Shown in pieces: positions 42,099-52,411 of a DNA stretch of 64,000 nucleotides. Both the position numbers and the translations under genes were made by a program. The notes beneath the pieces are model-generated. The model searched no databases. It was not told the DNA's origin and saw only the letters and a list, made by a program, of their open reading frames with translations. Where the stretch lies: contig NW_026570318.1 in the NCBI RefSeq assembly GCF_019649055.1, positions 1 through 64,000 of the forward strand. The letters are read 5' to 3'. Every line of letters starts with the position of its first letter. Position 1 is the stretch's first letter. The stretch comes from Paramacrobiotus metropolitanus. Taxonomy: Eukaryota > Tardigrada > Eutardigrada > Parachela > Macrobiotidae.

Positions 42099-42274
42099 GG
42101 CCATAGGTGTAAAACTTAGAATAAGTTTTAGGTAGCTTAACAGTAGCTAGGCATAGATGGACCTTTGGTGTCGAAATGGAACCTCTTCAGTTGACCGGAA
42201 CATCTTCAGTTGAATGTACGGGAGTTGGTAGAATTCTAACGCGCCGTATTTCCTTTCCTTGACAGCAAGCAACA
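42099..42274 (+). promoter_or_regulatory. Pol/ORF F intergenic region with splice acceptor
   Basis: Contains CATAGGTGTA soon after the pol stop (compare ATAGGGTGTA at 52569), three ATGs that would block simple re-initiation, a branch-point-like TTCTAACG, a pyrimidine run and TTGACAG ending at 42265. After splicing there, the next ATG is that of ORF F nine bases downstream. Confidence 0.6.
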
Positions 42275-45200
42275 ATGTCAGGTCGTCACCGACACGACCC
42301 ACCTTCCAGCGGATCGAACAGCGGACGTAGTGGCAGCGGATCGAACCGATCACAGCCCTACCCGACTTCCTATACGACTCATCGCTCGACATCGCGATCG
42401 GATAATTCGCGGTCGGCCACACAGACGCCTTTACCGCAGGTAAACAATCCTCAAGCTAACGCAACGGCTAATGTTTTAGCAGGTCTTACGGTCGGGCCCC
42501 AACGTGGAACGATACCGCCGCAAATCCTGCCACCGAACACAGCAGTCGATAACACAGGCTGCTTGTGGAATCTCGGAACTGGTACGAGTCAGACGACTCC
42601 GACAACGGCAGCAGACCCACATGGTCAAATGCCACCGTATCAGTGGTCGGCACCGACCAGCTCGGCATCAACAATGATGACCGGAGCAGCTTACCCGACA
42701 CCGACAATGGTGCCAGGGATGACTAACACACCTGTAACGGTCTACATGGTGCCCACAATGGCGCCGGGAATGACTAATATGACTAGTCCGATCTATACGA
42801 CGCCCACATTGGCGCCGAATAGTTTCGCATATAGTGGACCGCCAGTGCGATTTGTAACAGTTCCGCCTACGCCCGGACTGCCACCTCCACAAATCGCAAC
42901 GATGAGCATGGTCAACCCAGACGGCACAATCTCGCCACCAAGGCCAGTATTGCTAACGCCGCCGACCTCGCCGACTCATCTTAGGCCACCCGGACAACAG
43001 AATCTCTGGATGGATCCGAATGCGACGACCCATTTGATGAACCGGCTGAATCAGCACCGAAGTCAGGTCGGAGGGCAGAGCCAACAAGTGCCTGCTTCGA
43101 CGACGGCCACACAGGCCGCAACGTCGATGCCTCCACCTTATGCGGTCGTCCAACAGATCAACACCAACGGTAGAACTGAAGCGGAATTGCGCCAGCAGGC
43201 AATAATGGCCCGTGCTCACATAGACACGATTAGCCAAGCAGTGACGCAGACTTCACAAATGGACCCGAGCCACGCTCCGTACAGAACGACGTTGTTGGCT
43301 GAACTGGCGTATTACGAGAACCGTCTCAACGAAGCTAACAAAATGCTTCACGCCAAGGAGCAAAACCACCTCCGGATCTGCCAACAAGCAGTGGCCCGAC
43401 ATGTGGCGCAGAGACTAGGAGACCCGGATCCCGGCCCTCCAAGTCTGGTCGACATACCGACCTCCCAGCCAACTCCGTCGACCTCGACAGGCCAACAAGT
43501 GCCTGGCCGAGCACCTTCACTGGAGATCGGAAAACTCCGCGTCAGAAAGGAGGACGCCATGAAGGAGGCGGTGAAACTCCGAATGAAGTACTCCAAAATC
43601 CCCCACACGGCGGAGAACTATACCGCCGAGATGGGACGGATAGACCGAGACGAAACTCGGTGGACTGATACGGCTGCCGACATGGAAAGAAAGATACGAG
43701 CTCAAGAACAAAACTTGCGCTCGTCGGGAATCTCAGCACCGACCACACAGGCGGTGATCGACGAAGAGATTCGATTAGCCCGGCTGGATGCTTTAGCACA
43801 AAAGCGCAACGAATACCTCCGCGAGATACAACAGGTGAAGGAACGCCTGCCTACACTCAATCCGACTGACAAATACCATCAGCAAACCGTCAAAGGCAAT
43901 CTCGACTTGATTGCTGACTGGACGAAGAAACTGATGGAAAAGGAGGACGAAATCCGAGCACTCCAGCCGACGACAACCCAACCAGCGGTTGTCTCGACAA
44001 ACCAACCCCAACAGATGATAACGGTCAACGTAGGCCAAGGGTTGCTACCACTCCAGATTCCAGTTTTTCAGACGAACCCGACACATCAGGTCCCACAAGG
44101 ACCACCTGTATTACCGCTCCCAACACTGCAGGAGCTGCGGGACTTCCTACGAACGGCTGGAATAGTCGTGGAACGAATGGGCGCAGTCCTCGAAGACACG
44201 CCGAGAACCGAGGAATCGATGAATATCGATAATGACAGAAGAGCCATCACCGACTACATGGCCAAACTCCAGTCATACCTGACCGCAGGAATGCCGGCGA
44301 ATATAGAACAACTGGACGCCATCCGAACAAGGATGCGGAATGCCCAGAACCGAATGAATCGGTACCCCCAGCTCCTCCAGAACTTGGACGCAGCTGAACG
44401 CCGGTCATCAGACGTACCGATGCCCACATTGGCAGACGTACGGTCCGCCCTCCAGACGGGAGACCGAATCCTCGACGAATTAAGGATGACACAAGGCGGA
44501 AACGTAGTGGCTATTACTAACAGAGCTCGGACGGTGAACGACCTCTACCGAAGCCTAAGAGTCGCCCGCCAACTGGCAGAACAACACGGCGGCATAACTA
44601 CAGACGATCAGGCCATCCGACTGGATATGCATTACCGAAGGATTCAACAGATAATCCAGAGCTACACAGGTGGAGCCGAACAACGGGTCCCCCAGCTCAG
44701 GTATCACGCGATGGCGCTGCAAATCGGTCAGGATGACCAAACGATAGAAGTTTGGAAAACCATCCTCGACGGCAAACAAGCCCTCCAAGGAATCTACGGA
44801 CGCATAGCTGACGGAATCCGAGATCCTACCGACTTAGACCCAGTTCGGAAAGTTAACGATCTCATAGCCCACATAGGGCTAACTGAAGATCTTACTCGGT
44901 ATGGCTTACCCACCACAGAGGTGGACAAGCACCGACTCCGAACAGCTATGGACCAGGTGAAGACGGCCATTTTGGCGGAGAAACTTCCGACCCAACAGAC
45001 GGATAACGCCCAACCGACGACGCTACCGTCTGGAGCCGTCGTGACTTCACCGATATCATCGCCCCCGCCACCGACCACGCAGGTCGACAGCGGAGCGCAA
45101 CCGCCGAATTCCCAAGTATTCGACCCGGCACGACTCCGGACGCTCGAAAGCTTGAAACGGAGGCGGGATGACGCAATCAATCAGTCCAACACCATTATAG

Positions 45201-46720
45201 AACGGATGCAGAAACTCCCAACAAGTGGAGCCGACCATCCCCAGAAGTTCCAAGTCTTGCTGGACCAGTACAAAGAGACGTCCGACCGCCGAATGGAACT
45301 CGACAAACTGATTCAAGTCGAGCAACAGATGATTCAGCTAACCGCGACACCACGGTCGCCGAGGACCACACAGGCCTTAGCGACACCAGCAGTGGACGGC
45401 GAGAAAACATTCGCCGACGCGAAAGCCGCCCTAGAAGAGGCGCAGAAGATCCTGGAGAAGATACGCGAACGGTCACGACAAGGACTTGAACGGTTCGTTC
45501 TCCAGAAGATAAATGACTTCACAACTCACATAGAGTTGATGGAAACCTTAGTCCAGTCTGGACAGCCACAAACGTTGGCGCATCAAAGGCTAGTACAGCC
45601 AGGAGTCGAGTTATTGGCAAAGCTCAACGAAGAGCACCGAGCCATCTTAACCGAACCGACGACGACCACACAGGCCGTAACGTCGAAACCTCCATCACCC
45701 GACAGGACGGTCCATTACGCCGAACTCGCCATAAAAGAAGCGGAAACCACTCTAAGGCGGATTCAGCAACGTGCCGAGAAGGGACTTGAGCCGAACGCGC
45801 AAAGGATAACTTCTGAGTTCGACACTCACATACAACTTGTGAGGAACCTGATACAACCAGGCAAGGTCGAACCAGGAGTACAGTTCCGACTCGCAATGAA
45901 CAGTATAGGTCAGCTGCGGGAATATGAACGAAGCCAACGCCGGCCAGCGTCACGGAGTCAAAAACGACCAGAGGACTCTGACACAGAAGTTTCGGAGGCA
46001 CTACCGTCGACCTCATCGGCGGCGGAGATGCACTCGGCGATGCGGAAAAACCGCAGACAAAGGATGTCCTCCATAATCAGTGATGGATGGGACTTACTGG
46101 AAGACCTCCAGCGAACTTTTGTGCAGAACACACCAACCGACGAAGAAACGTTGCGAGTGGCACGGCAGAAGATGAACGATCTGACGGCCTACCTGAAAAA
46201 GGCAGACGATCTCATCCGCAAAGAAGAACCGACCGATGTCGACGAACGACAACTCAGGTCGGTAGTTGAACGGATCACAGAGATCCTCAACAAGGAACCC
46301 GAATATACTCGGATTGCCACACCGTCGCCACCTCGCCGAGCACCACCGACTACAACGGCGGTGATGACTCTAGTCGGCACAACGCCTATGGATAACCTAC
46401 CGGGTAACTTGGACATAATTACCCAAGCCGGACAGGATCTAGCCGACATCTACTTCCACCGACTTAGTGGAACTCTAACGGAACAAGAGGAAGCCGACCT
46501 GTCCCGAGTTGACCGAGCCTTACGACTCGAACTCGATTGGGCCGATACTCTAGGCTCATGGGGAACTCCTCCACCAGGTCCGAACCGAGACCGACTAATT
46601 GAAGCTTTGCAGTCGGTGGTTGACCATGTCAAACAGTACTTGGCAAACCCGAACAAAGCGGGAGCGCCAGTACCAGCTCGGGAGAGAGAACCTTCCCCAG
46701 TCCCATCAGTTCGGACTTGA
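42275..46720 (+). CDS. Accessory ORF F: giant helical-repeat protein, first part (1481 aa)
   Basis: Starts at ATG 42275 (context CAACAATGTC). Residues 1-280 are Pro/Thr/Ser-rich and low-complexity, including a repeated PTMVPGMTN/PTMAPGMTN unit. Residues about 300-580 are Gln/Glu-rich and helical. From about 617 to the end there are roughly eight helical units of 70-100 residues of spectrin-like character. The two clearest neighbours share R-x-x-x-G-L-E, an F-x-T-H-I heptad and a terminal L block (FTTHIELMETLVQSG and FDTHIQLVRNLIQPG). No enzyme motif, signal peptide or membrane anchor is seen. It stops at TGA 46718-46720 in the context ACT-TGA-C; the +1 frame continues the same repeat type. 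A structural or assembly role is inferred only. Confidence 0.7.
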   Translation: MSGRHRHDPPSSGSNSGRSGSGSNRSQPYPTSYTTHRSTSRSDNSRSATQTPLPQVNNPQANATANVLAGLTVGPQRGTIPPQILPPNTAVDNTGCLWNLGTGTSQTTPTTAADPHGQMPPYQWSAPTSSASTMMTGAAYPTPTMVPGMTNTPVTVYMVPTMAPGMTNMTSPIYTTPTLAPNSFAYSGPPVRFVTVPPTPGLPPPQIATMSMVNPDGTISPPRPVLLTPPTSPTHLRPPGQQNLWMDPNATTHLMNRLNQHRSQVGGQSQQVPASTTATQAATSMPPPYAVVQQINTNGRTEAELRQQAIMARAHIDTISQAVTQTSQMDPSHAPYRTTLLAELAYYENRLNEANKMLHAKEQNHLRICQQAVARHVAQRLGDPDPGPPSLVDIPTSQPTPSTSTGQQVPGRAPSLEIGKLRVRKEDAMKEAVKLRMKYSKIPHTAENYTAEMGRIDRDETRWTDTAADMERKIRAQEQNLRSSGISAPTTQAVIDEEIRLARLDALAQKRNEYLREIQQVKERLPTLNPTDKYHQQTVKGNLDLIADWTKKLMEKEDEIRALQPTTTQPAVVSTNQPQQMITVNVGQGLLPLQIPVFQTNPTHQVPQGPPVLPLPTLQELRDFLRTAGIVVERMGAVLEDTPRTEESMNIDNDRRAITDYMAKLQSYLTAGMPANIEQLDAIRTRMRNAQNRMNRYPQLLQNLDAAERRSSDVPMPTLADVRSALQTGDRILDELRMTQGGNVVAITNRARTVNDLYRSLRVARQLAEQHGGITTDDQAIRLDMHYRRIQQIIQSYTGGAEQRVPQLRYHAMALQIGQDDQTIEVWKTILDGKQALQGIYGRIADGIRDPTDLDPVRKVNDLIAHIGLTEDLTRYGLPTTEVDKHRLRTAMDQVKTAILAEKLPTQQTDNAQPTTLPSGAVVTSPISSPPPPTTQVDSGAQPPNSQVFDPARLRTLESLKRRRDDAINQSNTIIERMQKLPTSGADHPQKFQVLLDQYKETSDRRMELDKLIQVEQQMIQLTATPRSPRTTQALATPAVDGEKTFADAKAALEEAQKILEKIRERSRQGLERFVLQKINDFTTHIELMETLVQSGQPQTLAHQRLVQPGVELLAKLNEEHRAILTEPTTTTQAVTSKPPSPDRTVHYAELAIKEAETTLRRIQQRAEKGLEPNAQRITSEFDTHIQLVRNLIQPGKVEPGVQFRLAMNSIGQLREYERSQRRPASRSQKRPEDSDTEVSEALPSTSSAAEMHSAMRKNRRQRMSSIISDGWDLLEDLQRTFVQNTPTDEETLRVARQKMNDLTAYLKKADDLIRKEEPTDVDERQLRSVVERITEILNKEPEYTRIATPSPPRRAPPTTTAVMTLVGTTPMDNLPGNLDIITQAGQDLADIYFHRLSGTLTEQEEADLSRVDRALRLELDWADTLGSWGTPPPGPNRDRLIEALQSVVDHVKQYLANPNKAGAPVPAREREPSPVPSVRT

Positions 46721-47840
46721 CGTCGAACTCCCATACGTCGACAACGCGGTCGACCAGAAGGAAGTTGACATCGGCGAAGTCGAGAATCAGTACCGAGAAG
46801 CGGTCGATGTCATGGAAAAGCTCGGAAAACAACTCCGAGAACTCGACCCGAACAACCCCATGGAAAGACGAATGCGCGATGCCTTGGATCAGCAGTACAG
46901 TATCTGCTCCAGGCGGGTCGAGGATTTGTGGAAAATCTTAGAAGCTAACCCACAAAGGGTTCAGCCGACCCCTCCGCAACAACCGCCTCAGCCCACATTG
47001 GCCGAGCAACGCGAAGCTCTTGACGAAAAGTTGGCTCGCACACGGAGGATTGCCGAGAGCTTGCAACGTCAAGTCGATTACATGGACGGAACAGATCCGA
47101 CCATCCGTAACATTCGGACGGCAATTGAAGACCAAATCCGAGTCTCCCAGATGCACATTCAAGACGTGCAAGTCGACCTCGAAATCTTACGGCAGAAGGA
47201 ACTCGAAGAATTCCGGAAGGAACAACGTGCATCCGGGTCACAACAGCTGACCACTTCGAGCCAGCCGACTTCGACAACAGCTCGGAAACAACCTCAGCCG
47301 ACCTCAACAGTAGGACCGGCTCAACCGAAACCAATGGAAATGCCCGACCGACCCATGTCTCCGGCGACAGAAGCTCGGATCATGGAAGCCATACCGGATA
47401 CCGGCGAATTGGCAAGTACGGTTGCACCTTATATCGTTAAATTACTGGAGAGGGTAGCCGAACTCATCACGGAGATGAGGGCCCGCAGAAACTTCTGCGT
47501 CGATAACAGCCAGGAAGCGAACGACCTGGATCGAGACATCCTAGCTTGGGGAAACAACGCCCGGTTCATACGACGACTTTGTCACCCGGACGCCCCACAA
47601 ACGACTAGGGCTCGACAACACCTTATTCGAACTATCTCGTGGCTGGATACAAGGGTGAACGAGTACGAGGAAGAGAAGGAACGGGACAAGGAGCAGGAAT
47701 CGACCAACTTGGCAACAAAAGCCATGGCAGAAGGTCGGCCGTCTCGGATCACAAAGATCCAGTCGGCTCGAAACCGAATTTTGACTCTGTCCGACTTCCA
47801 CCTCCAGCCCCACCAGCCAAACCCGACCTTGAATGGATAA
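46599..47840 (+). CDS. Accessory ORF G: helical-repeat protein, middle part
   Basis: Open in the +1 frame relative to ORF F; the nominal start is TTG, so an independent start is doubtful. Before about 46715 it is a shadow of ORF F; after that it becomes protein-like and carries three more helical units (YREAVDVMEKLGKQLRELD; LARTRRIAESLQRQVDYMDG; VAELITEMRARRNF) separated by Pro/Thr/Gln-rich linkers. The protein-like reading then moves to the frame of ORF H near 47750. ORF G is best understood as the middle segment of one long coding region, reached by a +1 frame change at the ORF F stop or broken by an indel in this copy. Confidence 0.6.
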   Translation: MKLCSRWLTMSNSTWQTRTKRERQYQLGRENLPQSHQFGLDVELPYVDNAVDQKEVDIGEVENQYREAVDVMEKLGKQLRELDPNNPMERRMRDALDQQYSICSRRVEDLWKILEANPQRVQPTPPQQPPQPTLAEQREALDEKLARTRRIAESLQRQVDYMDGTDPTIRNIRTAIEDQIRVSQMHIQDVQVDLEILRQKELEEFRKEQRASGSQQLTTSSQPTSTTARKQPQPTSTVGPAQPKPMEMPDRPMSPATEARIMEAIPDTGELASTVAPYIVKLLERVAELITEMRARRNFCVDNSQEANDLDRDILAWGNNARFIRRLCHPDAPQTTRARQHLIRTISWLDTRVNEYEEEKERDKEQESTNLATKAMAEGRPSRITKIQSARNRILTLSDFHLQPHQPNPTLNG

Positions 47841-50800
47841 AGGCAGTTAACACACAGTTACTGCGAGCGGACGCCGTCATTGTCGAGCTGCGTAAGATGA
47901 TGGACGAAACCGACCAACAGAGTCCACAATACTGTCAGATCGACATTAACCTCGGACACTTGGAGAACAATACCAAGGAAGCCCGATTTATTCTCCGACC
48001 AACAACAGTGTGGTCGGCAAAGAATCAGGAACGGCTGCAAACTTTGACGGCCATGATTCAGTCCTTTGTAGACGATTTCTACAAGCGGAAGGAAGCGGAA
48101 GAGCAACGTAAGCTGAAGAGGCCGCCCTCCGCCAAGAAGCCGAAGGTACAACCGGTCAAGCCGACGCAGAAAGTCTCACCGGTCGGTCACCAAGACGACC
48201 CGATGGGCGATGTACCGGTACCAGGGCTTGAAGGAGAAGACGAACTTATGGACACGTCGGAGGAAGTCGGAACAACAGAAGTCAACCGACCTAAGCCCCT
48301 CGAACGACCTTCGACTTTGCCTGGACTCACACAAAGGGAACCCCAGAGCGAACGGATCGAGGACCACGGACCACGTAGGCGCCTCTTTCCGACTAAGTCG
48401 CCGTCACCGGTCAGAACCAAGGAACAACTCTTGGAGATCTTAAAGGCGACTCCCTCCAACTTACCACCGGCTGAAGAAAAGCCGAGCCCGTCACGGAAAG
48501 TGATGGGAGCAAAGGCTCTGTTCACCCCGGCCGTACATAAGAAGTTAGTCGGCCAAGCTAAAACATTGGACCTTCAACGGATCCTTTACGAAGCACAACT
48601 TCAAGGAGGAATCCGAGACCGAACTATGACCGAAGAGCAACAGACTCAGATGGCACGGAAGATCCATGCGACGATCCAGGATAGGGACAAAGTCCTTAGA
48701 CGGTTGGTGACTTTAAGATGCGGAAAGCAGGAGTTACGACAACTCCCGCTGGATTCGACAATGATCCAGACCATTCAACGGCTCCGCAATCCTAGCATCA
48801 ACCCGGGCGCCTATACACTGGAAATCCAACCTCGGCCCGGAGAAGAGGTGACCGAGAAGATTCCGATAACGATGTCGGACAGTAGTGAAGAAGAGGAGAA
48901 CGCGGACAACAACGACTCCGATGACTCCACCAAACAGAAGGCGGCGGCACCATCAAAGGGATCAACGCCGAAACGGGGCAGATCGCCGGTAAAACAAATT
49001 TCACCGACCCGATCAGCATCCCAGCCGACCAAGCTGCCGAGCCAACCACCAATTGAGAAACCACTCAGGTTCTCACCTCGGAATACCCCTACAAAACCGA
49101 AGAAAACCCAAGAGGAGATGGACACAACATCCCCTTCAGAAGCGCGAGTCGAAACTACGGTCGTAGCGTCACCACAAAGGGACGAACCGACCTCCATCCA
49201 CTCCGGCCCCCGTCTAACAATTGACGAATCTCGGACAAACGAGTCGGCAAATGAGTCGGTTAACATACCGACCAAACGGAGTACGGTGAAGGAGAAACCA
49301 CCCCAGGACTCGTCACGGGAATTTCACGACGACCTAGCCCTACAACACGAAAAGGACTTGACGAGGTCGGAACAGGATGCCTGCATCGACATGGCATACC
49401 CAGAGGATAGGGAACTCTGGCACTCGCTGAGAATCCGACGTGCCAGCATAGTTGGAAACACCACGGAAGCTCGGCGTGACCATGACCGACTTACCGAGAA
49501 GATGGCCGACGTTATGAAACGAATGGGAGAACATTACCGAGCGGAAAAGAGCCGACCTAAAGCCCTACAAGTGGCTACGCCGACTCAACATAAAGCCACC
49601 GCCCCGGAGCCCAAGTCGACCAAGAAGACGGCACAACAACCCGTCAATATGAAAGTTCCCCCTCCGACTAGACAACCTTCCGTCCAAATCGACGACGACT
49701 TCGATGCTCGGGTCATCAACTCGGCTAACTCCGCGAAATCCCACAAGGATAAACGGAAGGCCAAGAAGGAAGCAGCGATACAGTCTGCCAAGCCGCAACC
49801 GACGGAAACCCAGAAGAAACCAGTCAAGTCGGAAGCCAAGGAACCGGCCAAACCGAAGTCGGATTCCACGGTAAAAACGCCGAAGCCTAACCCGGCTAAA
49901 CGACATAAGTCGTCTGACGACCTGGACATCTCGGATGCCGGCCCACAAAGGACCGAGCAGAGGGAGAAGGCCCAACAGCCGCCCGACAAGGAAGCGGTGG
50001 AGCGTAAATTCAAAGAAGTCATGGAGCGAACCGGCACAAAGCCGGCTAAGACTTCAGGAGGTCGGCTACGAAAACCGCCGACTCCGACCGAAAAACCTCA
50101 GCCCTCCACATCCAAGCAACAGTCCGATGTGGAATCCGACCTCATCTCGGACATCGAGGAAAAGGACTCAATCTCCGACCATGGAGAAGGGGATCCATAC
50201 GAAGGATTTAAGGGCGATCTGAAAGAAATGTTCGACCACGGAGCGGACACTGACGAATCACAGTGGCCAGCCCCGGACGACGTACGAGAACGCCTTCCGG
50301 ACGAACAGCCGGACGATCCGGTCGAAACTTTAATCCGTACCGTAAGAGTACACGTGGAAGTTGTCCGTAGTATCCGAAATGCCAAGGAAAACGGCACGGA
50401 TATCTATCAGTCCTTAGTCCGAGACCTGTCCAACAATATCCAGGCAGGAGGCGAAACCGGAACATGGTTGACGCATCAACTCATGATGCAGATCGTCGCC
50501 TGGACTTTGGATTTCGGATTGGCAGTAGCCGTTCACCGACAATGGGGACGGATGGCCGAACTGCTTCCACCGGACCTCATCAAATCACTTAAAAGTGCAG
50601 CTGCAAGGAATGCGGACGATACACCGACCAGAATCGCGCGGTGCATTGGATATATTCGGAACCCTCGTGGATCGACTCTGGTCCAAATTGCCCGTGTATA
50701 CAACGTGATGTACATGGATAAGAAGGGGAACATCGACGAAATTATCAAGTATAGGATAGGCGAACGAATCGCGCTTCTGGTCGAGCAACATACTCTCCAG

Positions 50801-52411
50801 ACGACTAACGCAGAACGCGATGTGCCAGTACGGTATACCGTGCCAAACTTCATACCGGAACAACATCGGCGTGAATCTAACCTCCGGATGTCTTATGTCA
50901 ACACAGACAGGCCTCCGGCTGGTACGGAACCGACCGAAGAGTACAGTGACTCCAACGAACAACCGTCGGAGGACGCAGCCGCCATGTTGCACATAGCTCG
51001 AACGGCTGCACAATCGTCACAAAAACGAGTCCAAGTCTTAACCCGACCCCGAGCACCGCACGAACCGACAACATATGTCGGTACGGCAGCAGCCCCAGCG
51101 GGACGAGCAAGCACCGCCAAACCAACTCGGAGTGCAAAAGGACGGTTTATACCAAGGGACGTACAGTCACTCCCGCCGCCCTCGCCTATGGAAGTTTCGC
51201 CGGAACCGGAAGACTTGACCCAACAGAAGGGAAAGTCGAAGTCGACCAGGACGAAGTCGACTAAGCCGGCTAAGAAGAAGGAACCGAAGTCATCTGAGCT
51301 GATCTCGTCGTCTGAGGAAGAAACCGACAACGATGATGACGACGACGAAGATTTCCAAACACCTGGGAACGGGTCACCAAAGGACGACGACGATGACGAC
51401 GATGGGAATGGTAAACCTCCACCACCATCAAACTCGGCACCTCAACAGCAGGGCGAACCGGAGATACCGGACAAACAATCCGAAGAAAAGGATAGCGGTG
51501 ACAAAGCCGACGATCCTAAAGGCAACGGGGATGAGGGTGGAGTATACATCCCTCGTAAGTACGGCCAACGGATATCACTGACGCCCGACTCCGAGCCACT
51601 TCGCTCGGACTTTCATGAAGATATGATAGAAGTCCTACCAGACGACATTCCCCCACTGGTCAACGTTAGGTTGAAGTATACCGGCATTAAATCGGCTTCG
51701 AAACCTAAGCCGAGTGTCTCAGAATATGACGCGGGATGGATGTACACATTCGCCGCTTTGAAGGCCTTGGCTACACGTGGACCGAAGTTCGCCACACCAA
51801 GAATCGCCTTCAAACTCCTCCAACACTGGAAGGTAGATGAGACGGGCGACTGGAGACAGCTAAGTCAGAACAACGTACGCCATTACTGTGACCTGGGATA
51901 CCACGCAGGGAAAATAATACGTACATACACCAGCGGAAAGCGGATGTACTACGAGTTCCCACCGGCTAAAAGAGACCCGGCACCTTCAACATATGAAGGA
52001 TGGATACACGCCATTGAAGCGTGCATGGGAATGTCTTGGCATCCGGAAGGATTAACCCGCGGAGAAATTCTCCACCAACTCATAGCACGGTTTGAGTTTG
52101 AATGGAAGACGGCGGAACCGCAACTAGTCGACCCTAAGTATAAGGCTAAACCAGACCCGACCGCCGGACGGAAGAAATACTCCCTGGAAGACGACTTAGA
52201 GTTCGTCCTGGAAAAAGGGCTTGCCCAACAACGGTTCGCCACAAATACCGATAAAATCCAGGGTGGTCAACGGTTCATCGCCTTAAATCCATCAACTCAC
52301 CGTTATGGACATTTACCGAAGGAACGATCGACCTCGGCACAAGTGACCGAGCTGGCTGACTCGCACCAAGCAGGTCGGCCAGAGTCGACGGAGGCACCTA
52401 CTCGGGAATGA
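47639..52411 (+). CDS. Accessory ORF H: last part of the giant protein (1590 aa)
   Basis: Opens at GTG 47639 inside ORF G and becomes protein-like from about 47750. It first carries one more helical unit (LEWIKAVNTQLLRADAVIVE ... FVDDFYKRKEAEEQ), then long Lys/Pro/Ser/Thr-rich disordered segments. A compact helical domain lies at about 893-1058 (VETLIRTVRVHVEVVRSI ... RIGERIALLVEQH). An Asp-run acidic stretch lies at about 1226-1258, and a second globular domain at about 1303-1558 (GWMYTFAALKALATRGPKFA; DGRKKYSL-type basic end). Neither domain is recognised. The basic and acidic disordered regions suggest nucleic-acid binding. Codon use and CGAC-rich composition match the rest of the element, so it is not a recent capture. 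Confidence 0.7.
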   Translation: MAGYKGERVRGREGTGQGAGIDQLGNKSHGRRSAVSDHKDPVGSKPNFDSVRLPPPAPPAKPDLEWIKAVNTQLLRADAVIVELRKMMDETDQQSPQYCQIDINLGHLENNTKEARFILRPTTVWSAKNQERLQTLTAMIQSFVDDFYKRKEAEEQRKLKRPPSAKKPKVQPVKPTQKVSPVGHQDDPMGDVPVPGLEGEDELMDTSEEVGTTEVNRPKPLERPSTLPGLTQREPQSERIEDHGPRRRLFPTKSPSPVRTKEQLLEILKATPSNLPPAEEKPSPSRKVMGAKALFTPAVHKKLVGQAKTLDLQRILYEAQLQGGIRDRTMTEEQQTQMARKIHATIQDRDKVLRRLVTLRCGKQELRQLPLDSTMIQTIQRLRNPSINPGAYTLEIQPRPGEEVTEKIPITMSDSSEEEENADNNDSDDSTKQKAAAPSKGSTPKRGRSPVKQISPTRSASQPTKLPSQPPIEKPLRFSPRNTPTKPKKTQEEMDTTSPSEARVETTVVASPQRDEPTSIHSGPRLTIDESRTNESANESVNIPTKRSTVKEKPPQDSSREFHDDLALQHEKDLTRSEQDACIDMAYPEDRELWHSLRIRRASIVGNTTEARRDHDRLTEKMADVMKRMGEHYRAEKSRPKALQVATPTQHKATAPEPKSTKKTAQQPVNMKVPPPTRQPSVQIDDDFDARVINSANSAKSHKDKRKAKKEAAIQSAKPQPTETQKKPVKSEAKEPAKPKSDSTVKTPKPNPAKRHKSSDDLDISDAGPQRTEQREKAQQPPDKEAVERKFKEVMERTGTKPAKTSGGRLRKPPTPTEKPQPSTSKQQSDVESDLISDIEEKDSISDHGEGDPYEGFKGDLKEMFDHGADTDESQWPAPDDVRERLPDEQPDDPVETLIRTVRVHVEVVRSIRNAKENGTDIYQSLVRDLSNNIQAGGETGTWLTHQLMMQIVAWTLDFGLAVAVHRQWGRMAELLPPDLIKSLKSAAARNADDTPTRIARCIGYIRNPRGSTLVQIARVYNVMYMDKKGNIDEIIKYRIGERIALLVEQHTLQTTNAERDVPVRYTVPNFIPEQHRRESNLRMSYVNTDRPPAGTEPTEEYSDSNEQPSEDAAAMLHIARTAAQSSQKRVQVLTRPRAPHEPTTYVGTAAAPAGRASTAKPTRSAKGRFIPRDVQSLPPPSPMEVSPEPEDLTQQKGKSKSTRTKSTKPAKKKEPKSSELISSSEEETDNDDDDDEDFQTPGNGSPKDDDDDDDGNGKPPPPSNSAPQQQGEPEIPDKQSEEKDSGDKADDPKGNGDEGGVYIPRKYGQRISLTPDSEPLRSDFHEDMIEVLPDDIPPLVNVRLKYTGIKSASKPKPSVSEYDAGWMYTFAALKALATRGPKFATPRIAFKLLQHWKVDETGDWRQLSQNNVRHYCDLGYHAGKIIRTYTSGKRMYYEFPPAKRDPAPSTYEGWIHAIEACMGMSWHPEGLTRGEILHQLIARFEFEWKTAEPQLVDPKYKAKPDPTAGRKKYSLEDDLEFVLEKGLAQQRFATNTDKIQGGQRFIALNPSTHRYGHLPKERSTSAQVTELADSHQAGRPESTEAPTRE

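Noticed and set aside
43098-45740. Explaining ACA-loop hairpins as repeated Thr-Thr-Gln protein motifs
   Set aside because: Some hairpins do encode TTQ or TTE, but others fall in different codon phases (NPQRV, GTKP, VTQS) or in non-coding DNA, so a protein repeat cannot account for the pattern.
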